Positions 38,638 through 50,610 of a stretch of DNA of 64,000 nt are shown here, one piece after another (the stretch's first letter is position 1; every line of letters starts with the position of its first letter). A program made the translations under genes and the position numbers. The DNA is from Rahnella bonaserana (GTDB lineage Bacteria > Pseudomonadota > Gammaproteobacteria > Enterobacterales > Enterobacteriaceae): the NCBI RefSeq assembly GCF_019049675.1, contig NZ_JAFMOW010000063.1:124001-188000 (forward strand). Direction: 5' to 3'. The notes beneath the pieces are model-generated. The model made no database searches and was not told the origin of the DNA. It was given only the letters and a program-made list of their open reading frames with translations.

Positions 38638-40935
38638 ATGAATACGCATCACGTGCTTGGCGCGTTAGTGTTACTGGTAAGTTCTGCTTCTTCGCTCGCC
38701 GTCGAAACGACGGGCATCCCTCAGGATCAGGTAAAAGAGCGCAATGCGTTTATTGCTGACCTGATGAAAAAAATGACCATTGATGAAAAGATTGGTCAGC
38801 TGAATCTGGTCACTGTGGGGCCGGATTATCAGAAAGAAGCCATTATGGCTGACATCCGCGCCGGTAAAGTCGGTGGCGTGTTTAATACCGTAACCAAACC
38901 TGATATACGCCGTATGCAGGATCAGGTGAAAGAAAGCCGCCTGAAAATCCCACCGTTTTATGCCTATGACGTGGTGCATGGTCAGCGTACTATTTTCCCT
39001 ATCAGCCTTGGCCTTGCCGCCAGCTGGGATATGCAGGCCGTCAACACCAGCGCCCGTATTTCCGCACTGGAAACCGCAGCGGATGGCCTGAATATGACCT
39101 TCTCGCCAATGGTCGATATTACCCGTGATCCGCGCTGGGGACGTGTCTCCGAAGGTTTTGGCGAAGACACCTACCTGACGTCCCGTCTCGCACATGAAAT
39201 GGTGACGGGTTATCAGGGTAAAGACCCTTCCGCACCCGACGCCGTCATGGCAAACGTCAAACACTATGCGCTTTACGGCGCGGTGGAAGGCGGTCGCGAA
39301 TACAACACCGTGGACATGAGCCTGACCCGCATGTTCAACGATTACATGCCACCGTATAAAGCGGCGGTCGATGCCGGTGCCGGTGGCGTGATGGTTGCGC
39401 TCAACAGTGTTAACGGCATTCCCGCGACCTCAAATACCTGGCTGCTGAAAGATATTCTGCGCGATGACTGGCAGTTCAAAGGCCTGACAGTGAGCGACCA
39501 CGGCGCCATCGGCGGTCTGGTCAAACACGGCGTGGCCGAAGATGATCGTCAGGCTGCGGCCATGGCGCTGAAAGCCGGTGTCGATATGGACATGGCCGAC
39601 AATATGTACGGTAAGTATCTGAAAGGATTACTCGCCGACGGTCTGGTGAGTCAGCAGGACATTGACCGTGCCGTGCGTGACGTTCTGGCCGCGAAATGGG
39701 ACATGGGGCTGTTTGTCGATGAATACCGTCATTTAGGCCCGCAGTCAAGCGATCCGGCGGACACCAATGCCGAAAGCCGTCTGCACCGGACCGAAGCCCG
39801 CGAAGTCGCGCGTACTTCCCTCGTTTTACTGAAGAACACTAACGAGACGCTGCCGTTACAGAAAAAAGGCACCATTGCCGTGATTGGCCCGCTGGCTGAC
39901 AGCAAACGCGATGTGATGGGGAGCTGGTCTGCCGCCGGTAAAGCCGCTCAGGCCGTGACGGTCTTGCAGGGAATGAAAGATGTCCTCGGTGATAAAGGCA
40001 CATTGTTATATGCACGCGGTGCTAACATCACCAGCGATCAGGGGATGGTCGATTTCCTCAATTCCTACGACAAGCAGGTTATTAACGATCCGCGTAAACC
40101 GCAGGACATGATTGACGAAGCCGTGAAAACAGCGGAGAAATCAGATGTCGTGGTGGCCGTGGTCGGTGAAGCACAGGGTATGGCGCACGAAGCCTCCAGC
40201 CGTTCTGATATCAGCATTCCACAGAGCCAGCGTGACCTGCTTAAGGCGCTGAAAGCCACCGGCAAACCGCTGGTGATTGTGCTGATGAATGGTCGTCCTC
40301 TGACACTGACGTGGGAAAATGACATCTCTGATGCCATGCTGGAAACCTGGTTCGCCGGCACCGAAGGCGGTCACGCCATTGCGGACGTTCTGTTTGGCGA
40401 TTACAACCCGTCAGGTAAACTGCCGATGACCTTCCCGCGTTCGGTCGGACAAATTCCTTTGTATAACAGCGTGCTGAATACCGGACGTCCGTTTAATCCG
40501 CAGCATCCGGATAAATACACCACCCGTTATTTCGATATCACCAACGGGCCGCTGTTCCCGTTTGGTTATGGCCTGAGCTACACCCGTTTCAGCGTGTCTG
40601 ACGTGAGCCTTTCATCGACGAGCATGGATGCGAAACATCCGCTGACAGCCAGTGTGACGGTGAAAAACACCGGTAAGGTCAGTGGCGCAACTATCGTTCA
40701 GATGTATCTGCAGGATGTCACGGCGTCTATTAGTCGTCCGGTTAAAGAGCTGAAGAACTTCGAGAAGATCAACCTGCAGCCGGGTGAAGAGAAAACTGTT
40801 ACATTTGCTATCAATGAAAGAGATTTACGTTTCTACAATGACAAGCTGAAATGGGCCTCTGAACCCGGGAAGTTCAACGTTTTCGTGGGCTTAGATTCTC
40901 AGGATGTGAAGAAAACCAGCTTCCTGCTGAAATAA
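38638..40935 (+). CDS. bglX: Periplasmic beta-glucosidase
   Basis: BglX hydrolyses beta-glucosides in the periplasm. The 765-residue GH3 enzyme has a signal peptide (MNTHHVLGALVLLVSSASSLA), the N-terminal barrel with DITRDPRWGRVSEGFGEDTYL and VMANVKHYALYGAVEGGR, the nucleophile aspartate in LTVSDHGAIGGL, the second alpha/beta sandwich and a fibronectin-like C-terminal domain (HPLTASVTVKNTGKVSGATIVQMYLQD). The start was set at ATG 38638, which has AAGG at 7 nt; a reading from 38605 would spoil the signal. Confidence 0.95.
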   Translation: MNTHHVLGALVLLVSSASSLAVETTGIPQDQVKERNAFIADLMKKMTIDEKIGQLNLVTVGPDYQKEAIMADIRAGKVGGVFNTVTKPDIRRMQDQVKESRLKIPPFYAYDVVHGQRTIFPISLGLAASWDMQAVNTSARISALETAADGLNMTFSPMVDITRDPRWGRVSEGFGEDTYLTSRLAHEMVTGYQGKDPSAPDAVMANVKHYALYGAVEGGREYNTVDMSLTRMFNDYMPPYKAAVDAGAGGVMVALNSVNGIPATSNTWLLKDILRDDWQFKGLTVSDHGAIGGLVKHGVAEDDRQAAAMALKAGVDMDMADNMYGKYLKGLLADGLVSQQDIDRAVRDVLAAKWDMGLFVDEYRHLGPQSSDPADTNAESRLHRTEAREVARTSLVLLKNTNETLPLQKKGTIAVIGPLADSKRDVMGSWSAAGKAAQAVTVLQGMKDVLGDKGTLLYARGANITSDQGMVDFLNSYDKQVINDPRKPQDMIDEAVKTAEKSDVVVAVVGEAQGMAHEASSRSDISIPQSQRDLLKALKATGKPLVIVLMNGRPLTLTWENDISDAMLETWFAGTEGGHAIADVLFGDYNPSGKLPMTFPRSVGQIPLYNSVLNTGRPFNPQHPDKYTTRYFDITNGPLFPFGYGLSYTRFSVSDVSLSSTSMDAKHPLTASVTVKNTGKVSGATIVQMYLQDVTASISRPVKELKNFEKINLQPGEEKTVTFAINERDLRFYNDKLKWASEPGKFNVFVGLDSQDVKKTSFLLK

Positions 40936-41217
40936 CGTTCCTGGTCTGAAAGCAGACCCGGAATGCAGTCAGCACGTTATCTCACAGGCGGAATTCCGGT
41001 AACGGAACCCGCCTGTTCTGAGCAGTAATTTCTGTCCGGTGACTGGATATATAACCGACAGTTGCTAACCTTAAATTCAATGTGTTACGCCCTCCGGCTC
41101 TGTATCCGCGCATTGCGGAGCGTTGCGGGTGTGCTGAACAGAGTAAACTCCGTCTGTGCTGACTATCGCCATGTCGCCACACTGGCGGCGTCTAGCGTTC
41201 TTTGCGGAGAAACATTC

Positions 41218-43236
41218 ATGGTCGATTCTCAAGATGCGTCCATCCTGTACCTGCATTTTGGTACGCCCCGCCCATACTGGCGAGTGGGGTCTGACAGCAA
41301 TGCACTGGAGCTGTCCGCAGAGAAAGGCGTCGTTAATGTTGCTATCTCCCTGACCCAATGGCAGGCGGGAAAAATCAGGCAACTGACCGGAATCACCTCA
41401 AGTTTTACACTGGACATCACCCTGTTCGGCTCCCCCGTACGTCTCTATCTCGTGGGCCGGAAAATCGACAGTAAAGCCTGGGCCGGCACCGCATCAGCGT
41501 ATCAGGACACTGAATCCGTCGCGCATGACCTTGAAGTCGGTCTGACTTTCGCGGAACAGGTCGTTTCAGAAGCCAACTCCGTGATTGTGATTATCGATCA
41601 GGAAGGCAAAATCCATCGTTTTAACCGGCTAAGCGAAGAATACACCGGCCTGCGCGAAGAGGATGTCATTGGCCGCAGCGCCTACGATTTATTCATGTCG
41701 ATGGAAGAAGGTCTGGCGTCGCGCCAGAACATCAACGGTTTTTTTCAGCATCAGCAATCCTACGAAGTAGAACGCTGGATCAATACGGTTAAAGGTCAGC
41801 GGCTGTTCCTGTTTCGCAATAAATTCGTCCACAGCGGCAGCGGTAAACAGCAAAAGTATCTGATTTGCTCAGGTACCGACATCACGGACGAGCGCAAAGC
41901 GCAGGAGCGTCTGCGCGTACTGGCCAACACCGATCTGGTCACCGGTTTCGCTAACCGTAACGCGTTACAGGAATCTCTGGCTAAAGCCCTTATCGAGCGC
42001 GGCGAAAACAAAGTCGGGCTGATTTATCTGGATCTGGATAATTTCAAAAAGGTTAACGACGCTTACGGCCATATGTTTGGCGATCACCTGTTGCGGGCGG
42101 TATCCGACGCTATACAGGATTGCCTGTCGCCTGACGATAAGCTCGCGCGCCTCGGCGGCGATGAATTCATTATCCTCAGTATCCATGCCGAACTGAGTTC
42201 ACTCGAAGCACTCAGCCAGCGCGTATTGCGCCGCCTGAGTCTGCCATTTCGTATCGGCCTCATCGAAGTTTATACCGGCTGTTCCGGCGGCATCGCTATC
42301 TGTCCGGAACACGGCACTGACGGCGACACGCTGTTGCAAAACGCCGATACCGCCATGTATGTGGCGAAGGAAAAAGGCAAAAATGCGCACTGCGTTTTCT
42401 CGCCGGGTATGAATGAAAAAGCCTCAGAATACATGTGGCTGGATACGCATTTACGCAAAGCACTGGCGGAAAAAGACCAGCTGGTTTTGCACTATCAGCC
42501 GAAAGTGTCACTTTATGGCACCGTGCAAAGCGTGGAGGCACTGCTGCGCTGGAATTCGCCGGAGCGCGGCCTGATCCAGCCGCAAAGTTTTATCCCTTAT
42601 GCCGAAGAATCTGGCCTGATTACGCCCATCGGCAAATGGGTGATCGAAACCGCCACCCGTCAGGCGACTGAGTGGCAGAAAAAGGGGCTGAATCTGCGCG
42701 TGGCCGTGAATCTTTCCGGACGCCAGCTGAACAATGGCTCGTTTATTACCACGCTGTCTGACGCCATGAAAAAAGCGGGCATGAAAGGTTGTCTGCTCGA
42801 TTTTGAACTCACCGAAAGCTGCCTGGTGGAAGACGAAGGCGCCGCTGTCACCATGATTAATCAGCTGCATAAACTCGGCGCGCAGGTGCATCTGGATGAT
42901 TTCGGTACCGGCTATTCTTCTCTGTCCCAGCTTGCACGCATTCCCCTCGACTGCATCAAGCTCGACCAGAGCTTTGTCCGTGGGATCAATGACAATCCGG
43001 TGTCGCAGGCGCTGGTGCGGGCGATTGTGGCTGTGGCGAAAACCCTGCAACTGACCGTGGTGGCGGAAGGTGTGGAAACGGCTGAAGAAGAGAAGTTAAT
43101 TGACGAGATTGGCGTGGACAGCAAACAGGGCTTTCTTTACGCCAGGCCAATGCCCGCAACGGAACTCGAGCACTGGCTTGAAGAAAAAATGGTTGCTTCA
43201 CCCAATGTTTTTAAACCTAAAGCAAAACAGAAATAG
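41218..43236 (+). CDS. rpfR: DSF-responsive cyclic-di-GMP phosphodiesterase RpfR (PAS-GGDEF-EAL; PdeR/YciR type)
   Basis: RpfR binds the fatty-acid signal BDSF in its PAS domain and then degrades cyclic-di-GMP, linking the signal to motility, biofilm and virulence traits. The 672 residues show an N-terminal RpfF-interaction domain (about 1-95), a PAS domain (about 105-225, VVSEANSVIVIIDQEGKIHRFNRL), a GGDEF domain with intact GGDEF at about 313 and an EAL domain with SVEALLRW and DDFGTGYSSLSQL. It is close to E. coli YciR/PdeR throughout. I use ATG 41218 after GCGGAG, since upstream residues do not match. Convergent rpfF ends 29 bp away, the classic rpfF/rpfR layout of Cronobacter and Burkholderia relatives. 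Confidence 0.92.
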   Translation: MVDSQDASILYLHFGTPRPYWRVGSDSNALELSAEKGVVNVAISLTQWQAGKIRQLTGITSSFTLDITLFGSPVRLYLVGRKIDSKAWAGTASAYQDTESVAHDLEVGLTFAEQVVSEANSVIVIIDQEGKIHRFNRLSEEYTGLREEDVIGRSAYDLFMSMEEGLASRQNINGFFQHQQSYEVERWINTVKGQRLFLFRNKFVHSGSGKQQKYLICSGTDITDERKAQERLRVLANTDLVTGFANRNALQESLAKALIERGENKVGLIYLDLDNFKKVNDAYGHMFGDHLLRAVSDAIQDCLSPDDKLARLGGDEFIILSIHAELSSLEALSQRVLRRLSLPFRIGLIEVYTGCSGGIAICPEHGTDGDTLLQNADTAMYVAKEKGKNAHCVFSPGMNEKASEYMWLDTHLRKALAEKDQLVLHYQPKVSLYGTVQSVEALLRWNSPERGLIQPQSFIPYAEESGLITPIGKWVIETATRQATEWQKKGLNLRVAVNLSGRQLNNGSFITTLSDAMKKAGMKGCLLDFELTESCLVEDEGAAVTMINQLHKLGAQVHLDDFGTGYSSLSQLARIPLDCIKLDQSFVRGINDNPVSQALVRAIVAVAKTLQLTVVAEGVETAEEEKLIDEIGVDSKQGFLYARPMPATELEHWLEEKMVASPNVFKPKAKQK

Positions 43237-43265
43237 CGCCAGTGACGGGCCCTTTCTGCCCGCTG

Positions 43266-44132
43266 CTAGCCGGTTTTACGCAGTGATGCCGTATGCCGGT
43301 TTTGCAGCATGACCAGACGCTCCATATAACTCAGGTCTTTCTCCTCCAGCGTAAACGCTGCATCCACCCAATCCTCCGTAATATCCATCAGCTCCGAACG
43401 TGAGAGTTGCAGTACGCGCTGGCGTGCGCGGATCATGGCGCGGATCCCGTTGAGTTTTGGCCTCAGCACATCCATAAACGTACGCGTGGCGTTGAACGCC
43501 TCACCCGGCTGGAATAACACATCCACCAGCCCGCGGCTTTCAAACCATTCCGCCGTATGAGACTCGCCGGTGGAAATCAGTTCCTCCGCCAGCTTCATGC
43601 CCGCTTTGCGCGAGACCAGCGAATAACCGCCCATTCCCGGAAAGAGGTTAAAAGCGATTTCCGGAAATCCCATCCGGGCCGTGTTTTGCGCCAGCACATA
43701 ATGATGCGCCAGCGCCGCTTCGAATCCGCCGCCGAGCGCCGTGCCTTCAATCATCGACAAGCTGATCGCCCCCACATCAAATCCACGCGCCGCAGCGTGA
43801 ACACAGTCCACACAGGCTCGGGCGTAGGCGCGCAACGCCTCGCGCTTGTTATTGACGATGGCGTCGACAAAGAAACTCAGATCACCTCCCGCATTGTACA
43901 TATTGGGCACCAAAGAACCGGTGACCCAAAAATCAAAACGCAGCCCCGACGCCTTTGCGGCATAGGTCAGCGTCATGATGTCTTCAATAAGCTCCTGATT
44001 AAAACAGGGACGTGGATAAGACCTGAGCATCATCCACATGACATTACGGCCTTCTTCATAATAGGCTGCAATCTGGGACAAATGCCCGGCTTCGGTAAAC
44101 GGGCGGCAGGCTGTATGGTCAATAAGATTCAT
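43266..44132 (-). CDS. rpfF: DSF-family signal synthase RpfF (crotonase fold)
   Basis: RpfF makes the cis-2-unsaturated fatty-acid signal from acyl-ACP by dehydration and thioesterase steps. The 288-residue protein matches Xanthomonas RpfF: PNMYNAGGDLSFF, EGTALGGGFEAALA with Glu138, and GFPEIAFNLFPGMGGYSL with Glu158. These correspond by order and 20-residue spacing to the two catalytic glutamates. Its partner sensor rpfR is convergent at 29 bp. E. coli keeps only the sensor, so the pair here is complete. The ribosome site is weak (TGGA). The 396-bp gap to fadH is AT-rich. Confidence 0.92.
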   Translation of the reverse strand: MNLIDHTACRPFTEAGHLSQIAAYYEEGRNVMWMMLRSYPRPCFNQELIEDIMTLTYAAKASGLRFDFWVTGSLVPNMYNAGGDLSFFVDAIVNNKREALRAYARACVDCVHAAARGFDVGAISLSMIEGTALGGGFEAALAHHYVLAQNTARMGFPEIAFNLFPGMGGYSLVSRKAGMKLAEELISTGESHTAEWFESRGLVDVLFQPGEAFNATRTFMDVLRPKLNGIRAMIRARQRVLQLSRSELMDITEDWVDAAFTLEEKDLSYMERLVMLQNRHTASLRKTG

Positions 44133-44433
44133 AGTATATATCCAGGTTAGAAATGAATTTTTTAGGGTGAAGCAGCTCCAGCCTAGTCCAGCTCTAACCT
44201 GAACTGAATCGATTCGAGATTGTTTTATAAAAATAATCCTAAGCGCATAAACGTAATAAAAAATTGTTTAAAATAAACAACCTGCAACGAATCAATATTG
44301 TGTAAAAACAAAGAAATAATGTTTTATCCGTTACATCAGACGGCCAGACTCCCGCAAAATTAATCCACCAAATTTAATGTTTGCCGATTAATAATATGCG
44401 TAATAGTTAATTAACTCTCAGGCAATTCCCCGG

Positions 44434-44449
44434 AGTGATACATATCACA
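44434..44449. promoter_or_regulatory. CRP site upstream of fadH
   Basis: AGTGA-TACATA-TCACA fits the CRP consensus TGTGA-N6-TCACA at 9 of 10 positions. It is 80 bp before fadH and may also act on divergent rpfF, which would link signal synthesis to carbon status. Confidence 0.7.
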
Positions 44450-44519
44450 GTCATTGCACGCTGACTTTCCAATTGCTCTGCCACCCGCTAAATTGAATTC
44501 ATCTCCTCCGACCACTTAA

Positions 44520-46565
<2,046 letters not shown>

Positions 46566-46592
46566 AAAACGACATTAGAAAATGCCAGACAA

Positions 46593-46619
46593 AAAAAAGC
46601 CGCGATGAGCGGCTTTTTC
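46593..46619. terminator. Bidirectional terminator between fadH and rlmG
   Basis: AGCCGC and GCGGCT form a short GC-rich stem with a GATGA loop, with eight A before and six T after it. Confidence 0.88.
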
Positions 46620-46637
46620 ATATCAGCAATTCAGCGA

Positions 46638-47789
46638 TTAGTGATGCGAGGCAGTTTTTACCGCACGCAGGATCACGAATTTCTGGTTGGTGGCAATAGT
46701 CGTGCAGTTGCCGAACAGGCGGCGCAGTTTCTGGTAGTAATCCAGATGGCGGTTGCCAACGATGCGCAGTTCGCCGCCGGTTTGCAGGCAGCGTTTGGCG
46801 TCGCAGAACATGCGCCACGCGGTGTCATCACTGACGACAGTGCCCTGATGGAACGGCGGGTTACACAGCACGGCGTGCAGGGTTTCGCGCTCGACACCGG
46901 CCAGCATATTGTTCACTTCGAAATGACAGCGGCTGACATCTTGCGGCAAATTGTTTTCGACGTTAATACGGCTCGATTCTACCGCCATATAAGATTCATC
47001 GACGAACAGCATTTCCGCATCCGGGTTCAGCGCCAAAGCGGTCATGCCAATCACGCCGTTACCGCAGCCCAGATCTGCCATACGCCCTTCGATACCTTCC
47101 GGCAGATGCTGCATGAAGAAGCGTGCGCCGATATCCAGACCGCCGCGTGAGAACACGTTGGCGTGGTTGGAAATCCGGAATTCACTGTCATCCAGCGCCC
47201 ATTCGGAAATCACCGGCTCAGCGGTTTGCGCTGGCAGAGTCGCTTCACAATGGATCAGACGGGCTTTTTTCCATGCCAGGCTGGTTTTGGTTGGCCCGAG
47301 GATTTTCTCGAACAACTGCAACGTAGAGGTGTGGATATCACGGGCTTTCGCGCCGGCGATAATCTGTGTGTCCGGCATCACCACTTCACGCAGCGCCAGC
47401 AGTTGTTGTTCCAGCAGCGCCAGCGTTTTTGGCACTTTGATGATGACCAGACCCGGATTGATTGGCAACGGTACCAGGCTGCTTTGCGCCGCCACGCTGT
47501 CTTCGTCAAATCCGTTAAGACGCAGGTTATGGCGCATCGCCAGCTGACTCATGAAAGAGTCATTAATGCTGGTCGGGTTGTGCGGCTGCAAGGCGCAGGC
47601 CAGCGTGCCAAAAGCATCGTTGAAAATCAGCAGCGGACGGCCGTTGAGCGCGTCGGTGTTCAGGTTTTGCAGCAGATATTCATCCGCCGCTTCCCATGCC
47701 TGTAACTGCGTTGCCGCTTCTTCCAGCGGATAACGTTCCAGACGCAGTTGCAATAACTGACCACCTGTTTCGGTTTCGAATTGGCTCAT
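46638..47789 (-). CDS. rlmG: 23S rRNA (guanine-1835-N2) methyltransferase
   Basis: RlmG methylates G1835 of 23S rRNA. The 383-residue protein has the S-adenosylmethionine site [12 protein letters not shown] and the catalytic CNPPFHQG motif in its C-terminal half, and an N-terminal pseudo-domain ([16 protein letters not shown]). ATG 47789 has GAGGAGG before it and was preferred to a GTG/ATG seven codons upstream. Confidence 0.95.
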   Translation of the reverse strand: MSQFETETGGQLLQLRLERYPLEEAATQLQAWEAADEYLLQNLNTDALNGRPLLIFNDAFGTLACALQPHNPTSINDSFMSQLAMRHNLRLNGFDEDSVAAQSSLVPLPINPGLVIIKVPKTLALLEQQLLALREVVMPDTQIIAGAKARDIHTSTLQLFEKILGPTKTSLAWKKARLIHCEATLPAQTAEPVISEWALDDSEFRISNHANVFSRGGLDIGARFFMQHLPEGIEGRMADLGCGNGVIGMTALALNPDAEMLFVDESYMAVESSRINVENNLPQDVSRCHFEVNNMLAGVERETLHAVLCNPPFHQGTVVSDDTAWRMFCDAKRCLQTGGELRIVGNRHLDYYQKLRRLFGNCTTIATNQKFVILRAVKTASHH

Positions 47790-47961
47790 TGGCCCTCCTC
47801 TATTATTCAATTTGCGCTGTTTATCCCTTAATTTGGTCTATCAGTAAAACGTTTTTTCAGTTAAAAAGGGGTTTATCTGCCGGACTGGTGCGATCGAGAC
47901 GAAAACACCGCTTACCGGTATGGCATCTTTTCCCCGTCAATAAGAGACAAAGCAAACAGTT

Positions 47962-48468
47962 ATGCCTGAATTGACCTATCTGCAAGGCTATCCCGAGAAT
48001 CTTCAGGCTCAGGTGCGCCAGTTAATCGAACAGGAACGTTTAGGTAAAGTGTTGCTGACGCGATACCCCGAGCCGCACGAGCTGACCACTGACAAATCGC
48101 TTTATCAGTATACGCTGGACCTGAAAAACCAGTTTTTGCGCAGTTCATCGCCGTTAAGCAAAGTCGCTTATGACAATAAAATCCACGTGATGAAACACGC
48201 GCTGGGGCTGCATACCGCCATATCGCGCATTCAGGGCGGCAAGCTAAAAGCCAAAGCGGAAATCCGCGTCGCGACGGTATTTAAAAGCGCGCCGGAAGCG
48301 TTTCTGAAAATGATTGTGGTGCACGAACTCGCACACCTGAAAGAAAAAGAACACAACAAAGCCTTCTACAGCCTGTGCTGTCATATGACGCCCGACTATC
48401 ATCAGTTAGAATTTGATACGCGCATGTACCTGACGCATCTGGAAATATTCGGCAAGTTATACCAATAA
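47962..48468 (+). CDS. ygjP: YgjP-like zinc metallopeptidase (DUF45/M48-related)
   Basis: The 168-residue protein carries the zinc site HELAHLKEKEHNKAFY (HExxH plus a downstream His) near residue 120. It fits the YgjP family seen at this spot in E. coli. Substrate is unknown. It is divergent from rlmG and 31 bp before ygjR, so the two may be co-transcribed. Confidence 0.9.
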   Translation: MPELTYLQGYPENLQAQVRQLIEQERLGKVLLTRYPEPHELTTDKSLYQYTLDLKNQFLRSSSPLSKVAYDNKIHVMKHALGLHTAISRIQGGKLKAKAEIRVATVFKSAPEAFLKMIVVHELAHLKEKEHNKAFYSLCCHMTPDYHQLEFDTRMYLTHLEIFGKLYQ

Positions 48469-48499
48469 TTCATTGTCCACTTATCTATAGGGAATACAT

Positions 48500-49486
48500 A
48501 TGATTCGCTTTGCAGTCGTCGGCACCAACTGGATCACCCAGCGTTTTATTGATGCCGCACACGAGAGCGGTAAGATGAAGTTAACCGCGATTTACTCCCG
48601 CACGCTGGAAGGCGCTAAAAAGCTCGGTGAGGATTATCCGGTTGAACATTATTTTGATTCCCTTGAAGCAATGGCCGCATCTGACCTGATTGATGCCGTC
48701 TATATTGCCAGCCCGAATTCATTACACGCCCCACAATCGCTGTTGTTCCTCAGCCATAAAAAGCACGTGATTTGCGAGAAGCCGCTGGCGTCTAATCTGC
48801 AAGAAGCCGAAAGCCTGATCGCCTGCGCGAAAGAAAATAACGTGGTGCTGTTCGAAGCGTTTAAAACCGCCTATCTGCCGAATTTCCTGCACATGAAAGG
48901 CGCGCTGAACCGTATCGGTAAACTGCGTAAAGCTATTCTGAATTACTGCCAGTATTCCTCACGTTATCCGCGCTATCTGGCCGGTGAAAACCCGAATACC
49001 TTTAACCCGGCGTTTTCCAACGGCTCAATCATGGATATCGGCTATTACTGTCTGGCCAGCGCCATTTCGCTGTTTGGTGAACCGGAATCAGTAACAGCCA
49101 CGGCGACATTACTGGACAGCGGCGTCGACGGTCAGGGCACGGTGATTTTGTCCTATGCCGATGATTTCGAAGTGGTGATCAACCATTCCAAAATCAGCGA
49201 CTCCCTGCTGCCAAGTGAAATTCAGGGCGAAGACGGCACCCTGCAGATGAAAAAACTGTCTGAATGCCAGACGCTCAGCCTGACGCCACGTGGCAGCCAG
49301 AAGCTGGACCTGACGCAACCTCAGCACATCAACACCATGCTGTATGAAGCAGAAACTTTTGCGATTCTGGTCGATAGCCAGTTTGTCGCGCACCCGGGGC
49401 TGGAAGTCTCGCGCATCACTGCCAAAGTGCTGACCGAAATCCGTCGTCAGACCGGTGTGGTGTTTCCGGCCGATAATCAGCCTTAA
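48500..49486 (+). CDS. ygjR: Gfo/Idh/MocA-family oxidoreductase YgjR
   Basis: The 328-residue protein has an N-terminal NAD(P) fold (IRFAVVGTNWITQRFI), the family motif VICEKPLASNLQEAE with the conserved Glu-Lys-Pro, and a C-terminal substrate domain. The reaction is unknown. In E. coli the order is ygjP-ygjQ-ygjR-alx; here ygjQ is absent and an amidotransferase gene follows. Confidence 0.9.
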   Translation: MIRFAVVGTNWITQRFIDAAHESGKMKLTAIYSRTLEGAKKLGEDYPVEHYFDSLEAMAASDLIDAVYIASPNSLHAPQSLLFLSHKKHVICEKPLASNLQEAESLIACAKENNVVLFEAFKTAYLPNFLHMKGALNRIGKLRKAILNYCQYSSRYPRYLAGENPNTFNPAFSNGSIMDIGYYCLASAISLFGEPESVTATATLLDSGVDGQGTVILSYADDFEVVINHSKISDSLLPSEIQGEDGTLQMKKLSECQTLSLTPRGSQKLDLTQPQHINTMLYEAETFAILVDSQFVAHPGLEVSRITAKVLTEIRRQTGVVFPADNQP

Positions 49487-49512
49487 TGTTCCGTAAGTAT
49501 CGGGAGTAACAG

Positions 49513-50259
49513 ATGATTGCACCCAGTCAGAAACCGCTGTTGATTTTACAAACCGGCCACGCGCCGGAGCCTATCCGTCGCGCGCACGATAACTTCCCGC
49601 AGATGTTTATCCGCCAGGGGGATATCGATCCGCAGCAGGTCGTGATTGTGGATTTGCAGGCGGGTGAACGCCCGCTGCCGCCTGAAAATTATTGCGGGGC
49701 GATCATTACCGGTTCGCGCAGCATGGTGACTGAACGTCTGGCATGGAGTGAAGAAGCGGCGGACTGGGTACGTCTGGGTATGTTGCAGGAATTACCGATG
49801 TTCGGTGCCTGCTACGGCCATCAGCTGATGGCGTACGCGCTGGGCGGCGAGGTGGATTATCATCCGCAAGGAATTGAAGTGGGCACCCATGAAGTCACGC
49901 TGACGCCTGCCGGCCATCTTGATCCGCTGGTGTCACAGCTTCCTGCACAGTTCGCGGCCAACCTGATCCATCTGCAAACCGTCATTACGCCGCCCGCGAC
50001 GGCGACGGTACTGGCGAAAACGCGGCATGACCCGCATCAGATCCTGCGTTATGGCCCCCATGCTGTCAGCACCCAGTTCCATCCGGAATTCAGTCTGGCG
50101 GTGATGAAAACGTATTTGTCGTGGCTGGGTTCCATCGCCGAAGACGATTCAGTGGACTTTGCGCATCAGGCTCAACAACTTAGTGAAACACCGCTCAGTC
50201 AGGGGCTGCTGCTGGCCTTTGTCGGCGCACTCGGCAAACGTCAGGCGCTGGCGGGTTAA
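49513..50259 (+). CDS. Class I glutamine amidotransferase-like protein
   Basis: The 248-residue protein has a complete class I triad: Cys in MFGACYGHQLMAY, and His and Glu in STQFHPEFSLAV. It resembles the stand-alone GuaA-like amidotransferases whose natural acceptor is mostly unknown. It follows ygjR by 26 bp with GGGAGTAAC before its ATG, so it is probably in that operon. It has no counterpart at this place in E. coli. Confidence 0.88.
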   Translation: MIAPSQKPLLILQTGHAPEPIRRAHDNFPQMFIRQGDIDPQQVVIVDLQAGERPLPPENYCGAIITGSRSMVTERLAWSEEAADWVRLGMLQELPMFGACYGHQLMAYALGGEVDYHPQGIEVGTHEVTLTPAGHLDPLVSQLPAQFAANLIHLQTVITPPATATVLAKTRHDPHQILRYGPHAVSTQFHPEFSLAVMKTYLSWLGSIAEDDSVDFAHQAQQLSETPLSQGLLLAFVGALGKRQALAG

Positions 50260-50318
50260 TGCACTATAATGTTTCTGAATGTTTGACACTGGACACATTT
50301 TGCATTAATTTGCAAAGT

Positions 50319-50578
50319 GCAAAGGGGAGTAACTTCTTCGCCGGATAATCGTCATTACGGTGTCTGGACCCGCGCTCACGCAGCGCCGTCTCAGCCACCC
50401 GGTTACCGGGGCAACCCACTAATTAATGTTTACCCGAATAATTCGAGTTGCAGGTAGGCGGCAAGCGAACGAATCCCGATGAGCTGACACAGGTCAGTGA
50501 TTCGGGTGAGCGAACGCAGCCAACAACCCTGCGGCTCGAAGGATGAAGGGGAAACGGGTTGTAAGTGAGACCTTGCCG
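50319..50578 (+). ncRNA. yybP-ykoY Mn2+ riboswitch in the alx leader, interrupted by a repeat
   Basis: The 5' part has the family's conserved AAAGGGGAGTA (50320-50330) and then GCCGGATAATCGTCATTACG (about 50340-50359), the two loops that make the Mn2+ pocket. The usual 3' closing strand GAGACCTTGCC stands at 50568-50578, far downstream. It can pair with GCAAAGG at the 5' end. Between them lies a helix CAACCC (50413-50418) / GGGTTG (50557-50562) with the intergenic repeat in its loop. The normal aptamer is about 100-170 nt. It should raise alx expression with Mn2+ or high pH. Boundaries are approximate. Confidence 0.78.
50428..50555. repeat. Intergenic inverted repeat, copy C (long form, inside the alx leader)
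   Basis: It begins GTTTACCCGAATAATTCGAG and ends GAAGGATGAAGGGGAAAC, with matching ends. The core AGGTAGGCGGCAAGCG and CGCAGCCAAC, and an inner arm AGCTGAC / GTCAG, agree with copies A and B. Its arms continue the riboswitch helix in which it sits. Confidence 0.8.
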
Positions 50579-50610
50579 GAAGGCGAGGTTGCTCACAGCT
50601 CAAAAATGAG

